From Symsagittifera roscoffensis (lineage: Eukaryota; Xenacoelomorpha; Acoela; Convolutidae): DNA of 64,000 nt. Made by a program: the position numbers and the translations under genes. The stretch is taken from contig NC_087062.1 in assembly GCF_963678635.1 (NCBI RefSeq), forward strand, positions 41,350,672 to 41,414,671, in the 5' to 3' direction. The notes beneath the pieces were generated by a model, which was not told the DNA's origin, did not search any database, and saw nothing but the letters and a program-made list of their open reading frames with translations. Positions 1 through 9,040 of the stretch are shown here, piece by piece. How positions within the stretch are numbered: position 1 is the first letter of the stretch; the number at the start of each line of letters is the position of its first letter.

Positions 1-551
1 CCTGAGTGGTCCCTCAAAAAAGCAATTAGGATAGACAAGCTCCGCATGCATTTGCATGTTATATTTTTGAAAACTGATTAAGTGCAAAAAAAATTTTCAT
101 TTCAAAAATCTTGCAAATTATTTTGAGTCCGAAATTTTTCAGATTAAAAATTGTAATAATTATATAATTTATATCAAAAAGTATGCTCGCTTTACGATTG
201 AAAGCCATAATTGGGTTAACTTATTTGTTTTGGTGTTTTTTTTTGAAAAAAAATTTCTACCTTAAATTGTTAAGTGGGGAACTTTTACGAAGTGAAACAT
301 TTTCAAGGAACCACTCTATCATAGTAGTACCAGATTCTGCGTTGATCGACTCTTAACACTTGCAATCAGCGCAGTTTATTAGTACCAACCTTCTTTTTTC
401 TAACGTAACTCGCAAATTAAAATGTGTTTTTTGAAAAGTGGAAAGTGTTCACTTATTTGGTGGCACTTTTGCTATAATCAGTATCTAGCCTTGGAAGTTT
501 AATAGCATCTGTTGTCTGCTTTATTTGTGAGTAGAGTTTGTGATGTATTAA
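1..551. other. No gene recognised
   Basis: AT-rich sequence with homopolymer runs. I see no convincing exon, RNA gene or transposon end. It probably lies downstream of, or in an intron of, the minus-strand coiled-coil gene. Confidence 0.4.
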
Positions 552-632
552 GCGTGCGTGGCTGAGTGGTTAGCGCGTGAGACTCATTATCTCTAGATTG
601 CAGTAGGTCGCAGATCGAAGACAGACCTAGGC
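552..632 (+). repeat. tRNA-like sequence, probable SINE head or tRNA pseudogene
   Basis: The segment has a good Pol III A-box (TGGCTGAGTGG) and a possible anticodon arm, GAGA paired with TCTC around a 7-base loop that would carry CAT. About 33 bases later comes a degenerate B-box (GATCGAAGAC) inside an inverted repeat AGGTC/GACCT. The ends do not form a 7 bp acceptor stem and the T-arm is not canonical. A SINE head or decayed tRNA fits better than a working tRNA gene. Confidence 0.35.
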
Positions 633-898
633 AAAATTTTACTAATTTGATGCTTCTGTCTACTTTATTTTATTGCACTTTATAGAGCTACTTTTTGTCG
701 TGTTTTCTAGTGTTTACGAAGCGAAGCTTCGCCTCTTTGTAAAAATAAGCCTTTCTTTTGCCTCAGGTTTAAATAATATTGTCTTATAACAGTGTTGCAG
801 TAGCCAAGTGTTACAGTGTTACAGAGTTGAAGTAGCCAAGTTACAATAGGTGCTTCTAGACAAACGAGACTACTTTGGCAAAACTGAGTTATTCTCAC

Positions 899-1048
899 CC
901 CTATCCATGGCCATTTCCATGTGCATAATTTTCTGCTGTTCCTGGGCCATCTGGTCCTTGTGGTGACACTTGACCTCCTGCAGTTCACTCTGGTGTCTGG
1001 CCGCCAGTTTATCCAGCTCGTGCTCCATCTCACGACACTTAGCTGCCT
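899..1048 (-). CDS. Coiled-coil protein, most 3' exon seen
   Basis: Read on the minus strand this exon encodes about 49 residues of highly charged heptad-rich helix (AAKCREMEHELDKLAARHQ at the start, then more E/K/Q-rich sequence). A CAG-type acceptor lies at 1049-1050 and a GTGAG donor at 897-898. It starts in phase 1 and so joins the 1271-1400 exon. The gene continues to the left of the window or ends in exons I cannot see. Function is not recognised; the composition suggests a cytoskeletal, ciliary or centrosomal scaffold, which is inference only. Confidence 0.55.
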
Positions 1049-1270
1049 CTGAATGATGCAACATTTACAACATTTTACAGCTCAATTTTGGCATTAAAGT
1101 TTTTTTCCGGTCAAAATTTTTCAATTGAAATTTTTTTGAAACTGACATTTAAATAATTTGCTTCGTTTAAACCAAATATTTAATGTTATTAATCCTTATA
1201 CTGACGCTCAGAAAATGACCCTAACTGAAATAGAAAGTGAAGTTAAACGAGACTATTTACTATGGCTGAC

Positions 1271-1400
1271 CGATCATTTTGATGTCGTTCTCTGCCTCGT
1301 GTTTGATCTGGTCCGCGATCCTCTGCACCTCGGCGTCTATCCTCCTCTGACTCTCCAGACTCCAGTGCATCTCCAGGTCATGCTCCAACTTCCTATTCCT
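1271..1400 (-). CDS. Coiled-coil protein, internal exon
   Basis: The minus-strand frame encodes about 43 residues of amphipathic helix (starts RNRKLEHDLEMHW, ends near AENDIKMI). A CAG acceptor at 1401-1402 gives phase 0, matching the upstream exon's end. The donor that keeps phase with the next exon is the weak GTCAGC (1265-1270). A better-looking GTAAAT donor at 1255-1260 would break the frame. Length and charge pattern continue the coiled coil of the neighbouring exons. Confidence 0.5.
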
Positions 1401-1586
1401 CTGGGCTAACTTACAAACACGCAAAAATTATGCTGCACTTTCAAAGGTTATTCAATTGTTTGTCAAATAAAAAAGGCCAAATGGAGCTGTCACAAGCCAT
1501 TATATGCTTATATTAGAGCATTCATCTGCGAATTATTCTATGACAATCAAAAACATTTTGTGAATATGAAATTTGGAACATGTTAC

Positions 1587-1679
1587 CTGAAGTTCCATTT
1601 CTTCGTTCATCTTTTGCTTCTCCAAAGCGAGTGCCTTTCTGAAATTGTTCTCCAGTTTCATATCCGCATTCTCCAGTTT
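1587..1679 (-). CDS. Coiled-coil protein, 31-codon exon
   Basis: This exon is exactly 93 bp (31 codons), phase 0 at both ends, and starts KLENADMKLENNFRKALAL. It is flanked by an AG acceptor (minus strand, complement at 1680-1681) and an excellent CAG|GTAAC donor (complement 1585-1586). Heptad-like spacing of Leu and Met among charged residues continues the coiled coil. Confidence 0.6.
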
Positions 1680-2011
1680 CTAGAAATGACACAACTGAAA
1701 ACAATCTTCTATCGGTAGAATTTCTTCGGAAAGTATTCAGATTTCATAAACCATCACTGAGCAGCTTGATAGCTAAGCAATTCATGCAGAATAGACATAT
1801 TCATTTTCAAAGAAATCTACATTGAGTGATTAAAAATCATTGACAACTTTCCCAAGTTTATTTTTTCCAATAAGTGACTTTTAATGGTAAGTCATACAAG
1901 CTTGTTATGAAGAAAAATCCTCCCAGTTTGACCAAAAAAATTTCCGAAGTGTTAAGGGCGGATGAAGGGGGAAGGCGTAAATGTCGTTAAAATTTAGTCT
2001 GATAGGGGTAC

Positions 2012-2194
2012 CTGGCACATCTGCATTTCTCTGCGTCTGAGCTCCTCCCTCTCACAGTCGATTCGTCTCTGCATCTCACACAGCTCCTTCTCCGCCTTCT
2101 TCAGGGCCTCGTCCTTCAGCCTCGCCTGCTCCTGGAACAGCAGCGCCTCCATCCGGTGAGCATGCTGTGAAGTGGTCAAGCGTTGCTGCTCCTC
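2012..2194 (-). CDS. Coiled-coil protein, 61-codon exon
   Basis: The exon is 183 bp and phase 0 at both ends. It encodes EEQQRLTTSQHAHRMEALL followed by a strongly charged Glu/Arg/Lys helix ending in REMQMCQ. The acceptor complement CT is at 2195-2196 and the donor complement AC at 2010-2011. Four consecutive exons with matched phases and the same heptad character support one gene on the minus strand, though no family is recognised. Confidence 0.6.
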
Positions 2195-3355
2195 CTAAAC
2201 AAACTTCGCTAAAGCCTGGTGGCAAAACGACGATTTTCAAAGGAAAAATACGTGCCAACTTTTCTAGGTATTTAGATTACGCAGGTACTGATTTTAGTTA
2301 AGGACTGTGTGTTTCATAGAAAAAAAACGGACGCTAATGAAAGAAAAGCTCTCGCAAAATTTGGATAAATTGATATTGGATATAAATAGATATTGAAACC
2401 GAATACGCTCTTAATTCAACGCAATCCAGCGGTGGTTGTAACGGAGTAGAAAATGTCGAACAATGGGTTTTCAGCTCTGTTCCCAATTGTTCCTTTTCTT
2501 TTGCGAAACCTTGCGCATGGCCAAAACTTGAAACTAACAGACCGTTTCAGCAAGTTCGTTTCAAGTTTTCATTTTTATTCATCTGAAAGCTCTCACAAAC
2601 ATGATGGTTGGCACTTTTATGTTCCACACACACAATATTTTTTTTCTTAGACCGGTGCTTAATGTTTTGGGCCACTTTACGTCCCGATTTGCAGGAGCTT
2701 CGAGAAAAAAATACCAGACACCAGGTCAGTTGCGAAGGACGTTAAGCAGTTCATCGCCCGCAATCTGTGCTTTACTTGATCGCATAACGTCGAAAAGATT
2801 TTTGGATCGTGAAAGGAATTGCTGTCTTGAGAAGGTTTCGGAGCGACATGGTTTTGACTGGATTTGCACAGAAGTTGCACCACATAAATTTGTAATGACT
2901 TTGCACAAGACAATATGCGAGTTACAAAAGAATTGTTAATAATAACATTCTAGTTGGGCATGTTTTAATTGCAAAGTCAACTCTTCCGGTAATTGTCGAC
3001 TTGCGCGAGAAGCACTGAACTAAAATCAGTTTTGCTTAAACTACATATCAAGCTTTTCTTCGCTTTCTCCTGGGATTTTTTAGTACGACACGAGACATGT
3101 AGTGCACAATTGTACGCGAGCGCTGTTTGATCTGTTTAGTTACTCGGATACATGCCATTTCTAAATAAGCCAGATTTGAAATCACTCTGAAAGTTTATGA
3201 TTTTATGATTTAGTGTCAGTCTTTGAGTACGATAGTTTGCGAGGGTTTTAATTTTTTGCCCGCATCGCAAAGTTGAAGTACTAAAAAAGCTTATGCACAC
3301 AATCCGCCCTCGTTAAAACCGCTACTTATATATATTTAAGACCGTTAATTAAGAC

Positions 3356-3625
3356 CGCTACCGTGGCGCCTATGTATACTAACTTTGAAAGGGGAGCGCG
3401 CACCAAAAAAAGTTTTTTTTTATCACAATTTTCAAAAATTGCCTAAAAACGTCTTTCGTTGCTTTTTTTCCAAATAGTTGCCTTCGGGTTGAAATAGAGT
3501 CTTTATAATGGTATGGGAAAGCTCAAAAAATCAATTTGGTTGACCTACAAAAAGTGGTCGAGAAATTTTTAAGTTTTTTTTAAATATCCGCACCCCCTCC
3601 TTCGAGAAAATCTTAGATCCGCCCG
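3356..3625. repeat. Truncated hAT-type MITE copy
   Basis: It matches the inner and right part of the complete copy at 40389-40808. Shared landmarks are the 'ggcgcc...tata' block, 'ggggagcgcgc', 'gacctaaaaa' and the end 'ctcgagaaaatctTAGATCCGCCC'. The left end and terminal CCTG are missing, so no target duplication can be read. Confidence 0.55.
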
Positions 3626-3860
3626 GCTCTTTTCATTTTCCCCCATCTGCAAAAATTTACAAATGTAAAGTTTGTTGACATTAGAAAATGGGCATACGGA
3701 CTAATAAGGCCATGGCAAACATATTTGGTGATCATAATTAACCCTGTAAAACCACTCGTTACACGTAAAATTGATCTCGTTCGTGTGAGGTGGGGGGGGG
3801 GGGGGGGGAAGCCTGTTCTCACCTATGGGGGTCCTTATCACTGTTACTAAGCTTAGCTGC
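3626..3860. repeat. Partial foldback MITE related to 7496-7864
   Basis: It begins with GGCTCTTTT and a C-run. It then tracks the 7496-7864 element through the recognisable blocks 'gactaataa(a/g)gccatg', 'acatatttggt' and 'cactcgtta'. It lacks the second inverted arm and ends near a poly-G run. It abuts the preceding hAT fragment, so the two decayed elements are nested or adjacent. Confidence 0.45.
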
Positions 3861-4035
3861 TGTGCTAGTGGAAGTTGGAAAATAGTTTGAATCCCCTCGT
3901 GCCGCCTCTCCACATTTCACTATCAACATTTCAACATTGTGGCTCTGCAAGCATTGAAATCCGACAGGAAAACTCGTCCCATCGATCAGTGAGGGGTCAT
4001 TACCGTGGGCAATTCCAGAAGTCTATCCTACCAAT

Positions 4036-4394
4036 CAGGGGCGGATCTAGGATTTTCTCGAGGGGGGGCGGATTTTCAAAAAATTTTCGAAAAATTTGAC
4101 GACCCTTTTTTTTTAGATCGAACAAATTGATTTTCTGAGCTCTCCTAACGCACTAAAAAGACGCTGTTTTGCTCAATTTTTTTGCGCCGCTGGCAAGTTT
4201 TTGAAATGAAAAAGAGGTCAAAAAAGCTGTTTTTGGGACCTTTTTGGAAAATCTTGACAAAAAAATTGCGTTTTTTTGGCGCGCGCTCCCCCAGAAAGTT
4301 TTATATATTGGCGCCAAAGGGTCGGCAGGGGGTCGAATCCCTGAAGAGGAAAACGTCCATCCCCCCGCCCCGCCCCATCCTAAATCCGCCCCTG
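4036..4394. mobile_element. hAT-type MITE, complete, 8 bp TSD
   Basis: A 359 bp non-autonomous element. The left end CAGGGGCGGATCTAGGA is the near-perfect inverted complement of the right end TCCTAAATCCGCCCCTG. It is flanked by an exact 8 bp duplication CTACCAAT (4028-4035 and 4395-4402). CAGGG termini with 8 bp TSDs are the hAT hallmark. There is no coding capacity; G/C runs next to the termini explain the spurious frames on both strands. Confidence 0.85.
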
Positions 4395-4890
4395 CTACCA
4401 ATAGGACTAGAATGCAATGAAACTTGGCATAGTTACCGGGCTATTGGCATAGTTACCGTGTCGGCAGTGGGTCGGCAGGGGGTCGAATCCCTGAAGAGGA
4501 AAACGTGAAATCCTCCCCCCCCCCGCCGCCCCGCCCTGTCCTAAATCCGCCCCTGCTACCAATACTACTAGAATGCAATGAAACTTGGCATAGTTACCGG
4601 GCTATTGGCATAGTTACCGGGTCGGCAGGGGGTCGGCAGTGGGTCGGCAGGGGGTCGAATCCCTGAAGAAGAAAACGTCCATCCCCCCGCCCCATCCTAT
4701 TGGCATAGTTACCGGGTCGGCAGGGGGTCGGCAGTGGGTCGGCAGGGGTCGAATCCCTGAAGAGGAAAACGTCCACCCCCCCCCCCCCCCCGCCCCGCCG
4801 ACTCCTAAATCCGCCCCTGATACCAATACTACTAGAATGCAATGAAACTTGGCATAGTTACCGGGCTATTGGCATAGTTACCGGGCTATT
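4395..4890. repeat. Tandem amplification of the MITE right end plus flank
   Basis: After the MITE, blocks recur that combine its flank ('ctactagaatgcaatgaaac', 'ggcatagttaccggg') with its right-terminal region ('gggtcgaatccctgaag', C-run, 'cctaaatccgcccctg'). Flank junctions recur at 4395, 4555 and 4820. The last interval holds an inner duplication of 'gggtcggcag' units. This looks like local segmental duplication or slippage after insertion, not several independent insertions. Confidence 0.7.
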
Positions 4891-5867
4891 GCGAGCATCA
4901 AAGTCCACTTTTCAGTTTTTGGTTACATGACAAAAGATCCCTTGCCTTAAAATCCCAGTCAATAAGATACCATTCCAAATTCTACCTCGTTCTAAAATCG
5001 CCCACTACCTAAGAAACCATAATAAAATAACAAAGAACCTGAGAAATGAAAATAAAGCGGTTAATCGATCAAGGTAAAAGCAAAGCGTCGGTTAAAATCA
5101 AAGAAATGGCAAAATTTTTGCTGCACAAATTTCGAACATAATTGACCTTGCTTATCACTCGAATGAAGCTCAAACTTCAAAACAGCTTAGACTACAATTG
5201 AACTTGAAAAGGATTTCCTATTAATCAAAACCAACCTTGCCAAAAATGGCCTGATTTTCCGGACAACTCAAGTCGGTATAAAATTGAAATTGGGTTTTTG
5301 CAAAATTCTAAAGCTTTGAAATCATTTTCATTAAATCACTTGCCATTCTATTTGATAAAAATATCAATTCTCAATTTTGATCAATTTTTTTTTGGCTGGG
5401 GTCGTCAGGTCCCTACTCCCAACCTAGCGTTCCGTAAATAAGAGCAATTGCATTGGGATGAAATTGCTAGAGACAGCATTTTTGAATGCGAGTCGTAGTA
5501 TTGCGTTTCGGCGTTCTCCGTGAGGGGGCAAGGAGACGTCTTAAAAAAGTTGATCAAACAAATTTAAATTTAGGAAAACTTAAGCAAAAACTAAAACAAA
5601 AATTTAATAGGTTAAATGGGCAAGTGAACGGATATAAGCCAAGTTAGAGTCTGTGTATGAGTTTGTTATCTGTTGAGCATTTTCATTCAAAAGACGGCAC
5701 TTCTTCCGGGAATGAGTTGATAGTGCCGCTGGATGCCTTCAATTTATAACAACCAGACAATGTGAAAAATCATTTTGCTTATGGATGGGGGAACAGCCGC
5801 GTTTAGCAATAATAACTAGTGAAGGAACTATAAAAACTGAAAAATTGTAAGGTGGAGAGAAAAGCGG

Positions 5868-6089
5868 GGCTCTTTTCCAGTCCCCCCCCCCTTTGATTTT
5901 TTCTGAAATTCAATATATGGAAGTCAGTTTAAAATGGCTTTTCTCAATATGATTCTCATTAAAACGTGTCAGAGTGAACAAGTGAACAGATTTTTTCAAC
6001 ATTTCTACAACATGCAAAATGCCGTGTGAACTATTTTTAAACAGCCTAATTTTAAGTTTTCCGAGGGGGTGGGAAACTGGAAAAGGGCC
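5868..6089. repeat. Short MITE with GGCTCTTTTCCAG inverted ends
   Basis: About 222 bp bounded by GGCTCTTTTCCAGTCCCCCC and the inverted GGGGGTGGGAAACTGGAAAAGGGCC-type end. There is no coding frame. The ends resemble those of the 7496-7864 foldback element, so it may be a related family. I could not define a target duplication. Confidence 0.45.
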
Positions 6090-6280
6090 AAAAGCGGGAA
6101 AAAATTAACAGCTTTTCCTGTCCGATTCATTTGATGGGCAAAAATGAAAAAAAAATGTCAATTGTTTTATTTTAAGATACTGTAAAACCGCCCGTAGTTA
6201 CGCCAAAAAATTTTTAATTTGTGCAAGTTGATGGGGGCGAGACAAACAGGCGGGGATAATGTGTTTATCTTTTGACTAAC

Positions 6281-6421
6281 ATGTAGAGATGACTCCATGT
6301 TGCGGAGTCGCTCCTCCTTTCCGTTCACTTCACCCAACTTGGCCCGCAAGTCTGCGTCCGCATTGCTGTTGTTGCTGCAGTTGCACGGATTGTTGCAGGA
6401 CATCTGCATCTCACGCAGTAA
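6281..6421 (-). CDS. Coiled-coil protein, 47-codon Cys/Asn-containing exon
   Basis: The minus-strand exon is 141 bp, phase 0 to phase 0, with acceptor complement CT at 6422-6423 and donor GTTAGT (complement ending at 6280). It encodes LLREMQMSCNNPCNCSNN and then a charged helix ending near RLRNMESSLH. An in-frame stop just upstream of the acceptor means the exon cannot extend further. The short Cys/Asn cluster interrupts the helix. Phase fits the 2012-2194 exon across the large intron. Confidence 0.5.
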
Positions 6422-6596
6422 CTACACCACAGATGTCAGAGTTTTCGTTTCCAAGTGCCTTGTTTTGGTACATTTTTCTTACATTTTTGTTTCGAACATT
6501 TTTTGTTTGTACACAAAAACAAAATAATTAGCTGATTAGTTTAGCTCTGTTTTGAGCATTTCGTCATATTTCAAAGAAGCTTGAAAAATTTTATAC

Positions 6597-7023
6597 GGCG
6601 GCAGTGTTTTCGAACCGGCTCACGAAATAATTTTTCTGATATATCAATTGGCTCTGGAAACGATGATGATTCCTTGGAGGCCCTGGTGGGCGGATTGTTG
6701 AACGTCAGCTGTGGGGGCTGCAGCTCGCGTCTGGCTGGGCTCCTTCGTCCTTCTTCCCTTGGCGTTTCAATCTGGATTTGAACCGGAGCTGGTGTCTCGA
6801 CTTGTCTCGGCCGACGTCTTCTCGGTTTTCTCGGTTTTGGCGGCGGTGGTGGAGGTGCGGGTTCTTGTGGTTGCTCGGTAACAGTTTCGGGTTCTGCGGT
6901 CGGCTTTTCAACTGGAGCTGGTTCGACAAATTCCGGTTGCTCGGGTTCAGTCTCTTCTTCCTCTTCCTCAAGTTCTTCTTCTTGCTCGACTGCCGGAGGA
7001 GGAGCTGGTATCACTTCGTGTGC
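6597..7023 (-). CDS. Glu- and Pro-rich exon of the same minus-strand gene
   Basis: The frame starts AHEVIPAPPPAVEQ, then an acidic run of about 15 Glu, a Pro-rich stretch, a basic KPRKPRRRRPR patch (a possible nuclear-localisation-like motif) and a Ser/Arg-rich end. The acceptor complement is at 7024-7025 (phase 0) and fits the 7987-8160 exon. The donor could be GTATAA (6591-6596) or GTGAGC slightly inside. Both leave phase 1, which does not match the next recognised exon, so a small exon may be missed. The compositional bias indicates an intrinsically disordered segment. Confidence 0.5.
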
Positions 7024-7495
7024 CTAATTTTGGCTCAAAGTCAGTTTCAAACAATCAACATTTGAGAAAGAAAGATTTCATAAGTGAGAAAAGACAACCA
7101 GTTATCTATAAAGTCATAACTATAAGCACGTGCAGATAACGTATTTAATTTTTGGCTCATTACGACCCCCTCTAGTAAAAAAAAAATCAGCCACATCTTA
7201 CTGTGATTTTCTGATTCTTTCTTGTGGGGAGACTTTAATTTGCTGGGGACTTTTTCTCGTTTTTTGTTTAGTAGAAAAACAGAGGTTACTGCTCAAATAG
7301 CTATCTATAATGGGGCTATGGGTTCTTTTCCACTAAAGCCATCCCCCATAATTGTAAGGTCACTGTGTGTGCGGCTGATATCTTTTGCAACAAGGCCAGG
7401 GCATGTTTCAGTGAGCAATTTTGATCCTTGTCTAGTCTTATTCTCATTTCCGAAAAGCCAACTGAGCCAGCTTTGAACCCTGAACAAAAGCTTCC

Positions 7496-7864
7496 GGCTC
7501 TTTTTGCTTTTCCACCCACCAGCACATTTTTGTAATTTAAATTACTGTTCACTTTGTCCGATCGTCATGAAAATTGACATGCAGACTAATAAAGCCATGC
7601 AAAACATATTTGGTCTTCATTATCAACCTAGTAAACTCACTCGTTAGACCATAAAATTGATGATCGTGTGGGGTGGAGGAAAAAGAGCCGCAGAAAACGA
7701 CTTTTCGACACTTGTATTTCGAATTGTAAGATTAATTTTGAAAGGTGACTTGTGGAAGTTTGGCTCTTTTTTAGTCTGCATGTCAATTTTCATGACGATC
7801 GGACAATGTGAACAGTAATTTAAATTACAAAAATTTGCAGGTGGGGGGAAAAGGAAAAAGAGCC
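7496..7864. mobile_element. Foldback MITE with ~95 bp inverted arms
   Basis: About 369 bp. The left arm runs from GGCTCTTTTTGC to GACATGCAGACTA and is repeated in inverse orientation from TAGTCTGCATGTC to AAAAAGAGCC with few mismatches, leaving a loop of roughly 180 bp. There is no coding frame; the frames listed on both strands are by-products of the palindrome. A partial relative lies at 3626-3860. Confidence 0.65.
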
Positions 7865-7986
7865 TTTTCTGCTAATATCTCTATTCTTTCATGTTTTCTA
7901 TTTTTTTGTTTGAGGGAGCGCGTTGAAATCCTCCAGTTTTTATAGCATTGTTTGGGTGAAAAGGGATATTGTTTCCATAATTGCAC

Positions 7987-8160
7987 CTTTTCGAACCAGA
8001 AGTGGAGTTGTTTGCACAGTGCACAGATCACATGCTGGTATCTCCGCAGTAGTTCTATCGCATGCATCGAATTCCTCGGCATCTTCTGCACATGCATGAG
8101 GTAGTCTATCTCATTGGCCAGACAGCTGTCAATCATGGTGGCTAGACAGTACACGTCCAT
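7987..8160 (-). CDS. Probable first coding exon of the minus-strand gene
   Basis: ATG at 8160 (minus) opens 58 codons beginning MDVYCLATMIDSCLANEID, a helix-rich segment with a cluster of Cys, His and aromatic residues (LLRRYQHVICALCKQLHFW). No upstream AG acceptor is near, so this may be the initiator exon. The donor GTGCAA (complement 7981-7986) is weak but leaves phase 0, matching the 6597-7023 exon. No family is assigned. Confidence 0.4.
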
Positions 8161-8526
8161 GGCAGAAAAAGAAGAAAGTTTGTAATAAAAAATATATCTA
8201 TTCGAAGGTGGTGTACATTCTGGATTCAAGGTTCAGTCAGCCATAATATCAGAAAAAAAAACTTTCACTCCAGTGGTCAACTCCAGTGCGTTTAGTAATT
8301 CAGTTATGCGAATAATATTGAAGCACTCCTTAAACTTTTAATGATAGTGCATCAATTAATTGAAGATCGGGTATTTTGTAAAAGAAGCACCGTTGAAATT
8401 AATGCAGATTGCAAGAATCCATTTTTGCTGGCTCGATAATAATGAGTATCTGGCATAGTTTCTGATGTTTTGTGCTTGGAAGCATTTTTTCAGTTATGAA
8501 TGACTTGACAATTTCATTCTGCTTAG
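8161..8526. other. Intergenic or intronic gap
   Basis: It separates the divergent minus-strand gene from the first visible exon of the plus-strand receptor gene. It ends in a pyrimidine-rich acceptor (tttcattctgcttAG, 8526). No other feature is seen. Confidence 0.4.
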
Positions 8527-8630
8527 AACCGACAAGAGACAATGGGGTTGTCAATGTCAGGGAAGAGTTCAGACGGAGAGTGGGAGGAGGAAACAGAAAC
8601 TGAATCACAGTCACGCAAACAGCAACCAGG
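8527..8630 (+). pseudogene. Cys-loop ligand-gated ion channel, exon part 5' of the insertion
   Basis: The open frame runs through MGLSMSGKSSDGEWEEETE to SRKQQPG and is cut at 8630 by the 3' LTR of retroelement copy A. If the element and one 4 bp copy of CAGG are notionally removed, the frame continues without a break into GPLKNRRNKVAF at 27498. This piece is therefore the 5' half of one coding exon. It encodes an acidic Ser/Glu-rich stretch preceding the last extracellular strands. Earlier extracellular-domain exons were not found in this window. Confidence 0.7.
8627..8630. repeat. Target site duplication CAGG, left
   Basis: Four bases before the TG of the left LTR are repeated immediately after the CA of the right LTR (27494-27497). 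This fixes the limits of copy A. Four-base duplications are usual for Ty3/gypsy elements. Confidence 0.85.
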
Positions 8631-9040
8631 TGAGTTAGAACCGAAGTGTATAACTCATAGAGTAATTTCGGATAGGGTACACCGTCTGCTCGTCACGCTA
8701 TCTTATTTTCGGCCGGATAGATTCGTGCAACTTCTTAGTCTAATACCGATCCTAATCTTACTCTTATACTATCTAGTCTCAGGTTGTTTAACTAGTCTCT
8801 GCTAGGCTCAATAGATCTAGGGTATACTGGTTTATTGCGGCTGCTGAAGTGCTCGGGAGAGTCCAACTAATTTCTAAGTTAAATTCAAATCTCTCTGGTG
8901 CTGAAATTACAAGTAACTTCAGCACTTACAAATAAGTGGGTTGTTAGTTAGATGGATCATGATTGGTTAATATTAAATACTTTACATTGGTAAAACATTT
9001 AATTTATCCAATCATAAAATATAGTTTAGATCAGGTTCCA
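8631..9040 (-). repeat. Copy A 3' LTR (410 bp)
   Basis: On the plus strand it reads TGAGTTAGAACCG...GATCAGGTTCCA and appears identical to 27084-27493. In RNA sense it carries AATAAA (complement at 8831-8836), a plausible poly(A) signal, and CCAAT-type boxes near its start. An imperfect 28-base palindrome (13 bp arms) lies at 8898-8925. Confidence 0.95.

Larger units (their letters stand above)
2195..6280. other. Large intron (minus-strand gene) with transposon debris
   Basis: About 4 kb separates phase-compatible coiled-coil exons. It holds hAT-type and foldback MITE copies (listed separately), a tandemly amplified MITE end and homopolymer tracts. The remaining parts, 2200-3350 and 4900-5860, show no convincing exon on either strand. 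Confidence 0.4.

Noticed and set aside
552-632. Functional tRNA gene
   Set aside because: There is no acceptor-stem pairing and the T-arm is not canonical; only A-box and weak B-box remain.
2453-2939. Plus-strand frames of 65 and 112 codons
   Set aside because: No domain, no splice-site logic and low-complexity composition; probably chance openings in an intron.
4153-4845. Several overlapping frames of 60-108 codons on both strands
   Set aside because: They follow from repeated G/C-rich MITE ends with homopolymer runs. They show no conservation apart from the repeats themselves.
7987-8160. Possible integrase-binding-domain (LEDGF-like) helical segment
   Set aside because: A loose resemblance in helix spacing only. 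No basic signature motif matches and I cannot run a profile search.
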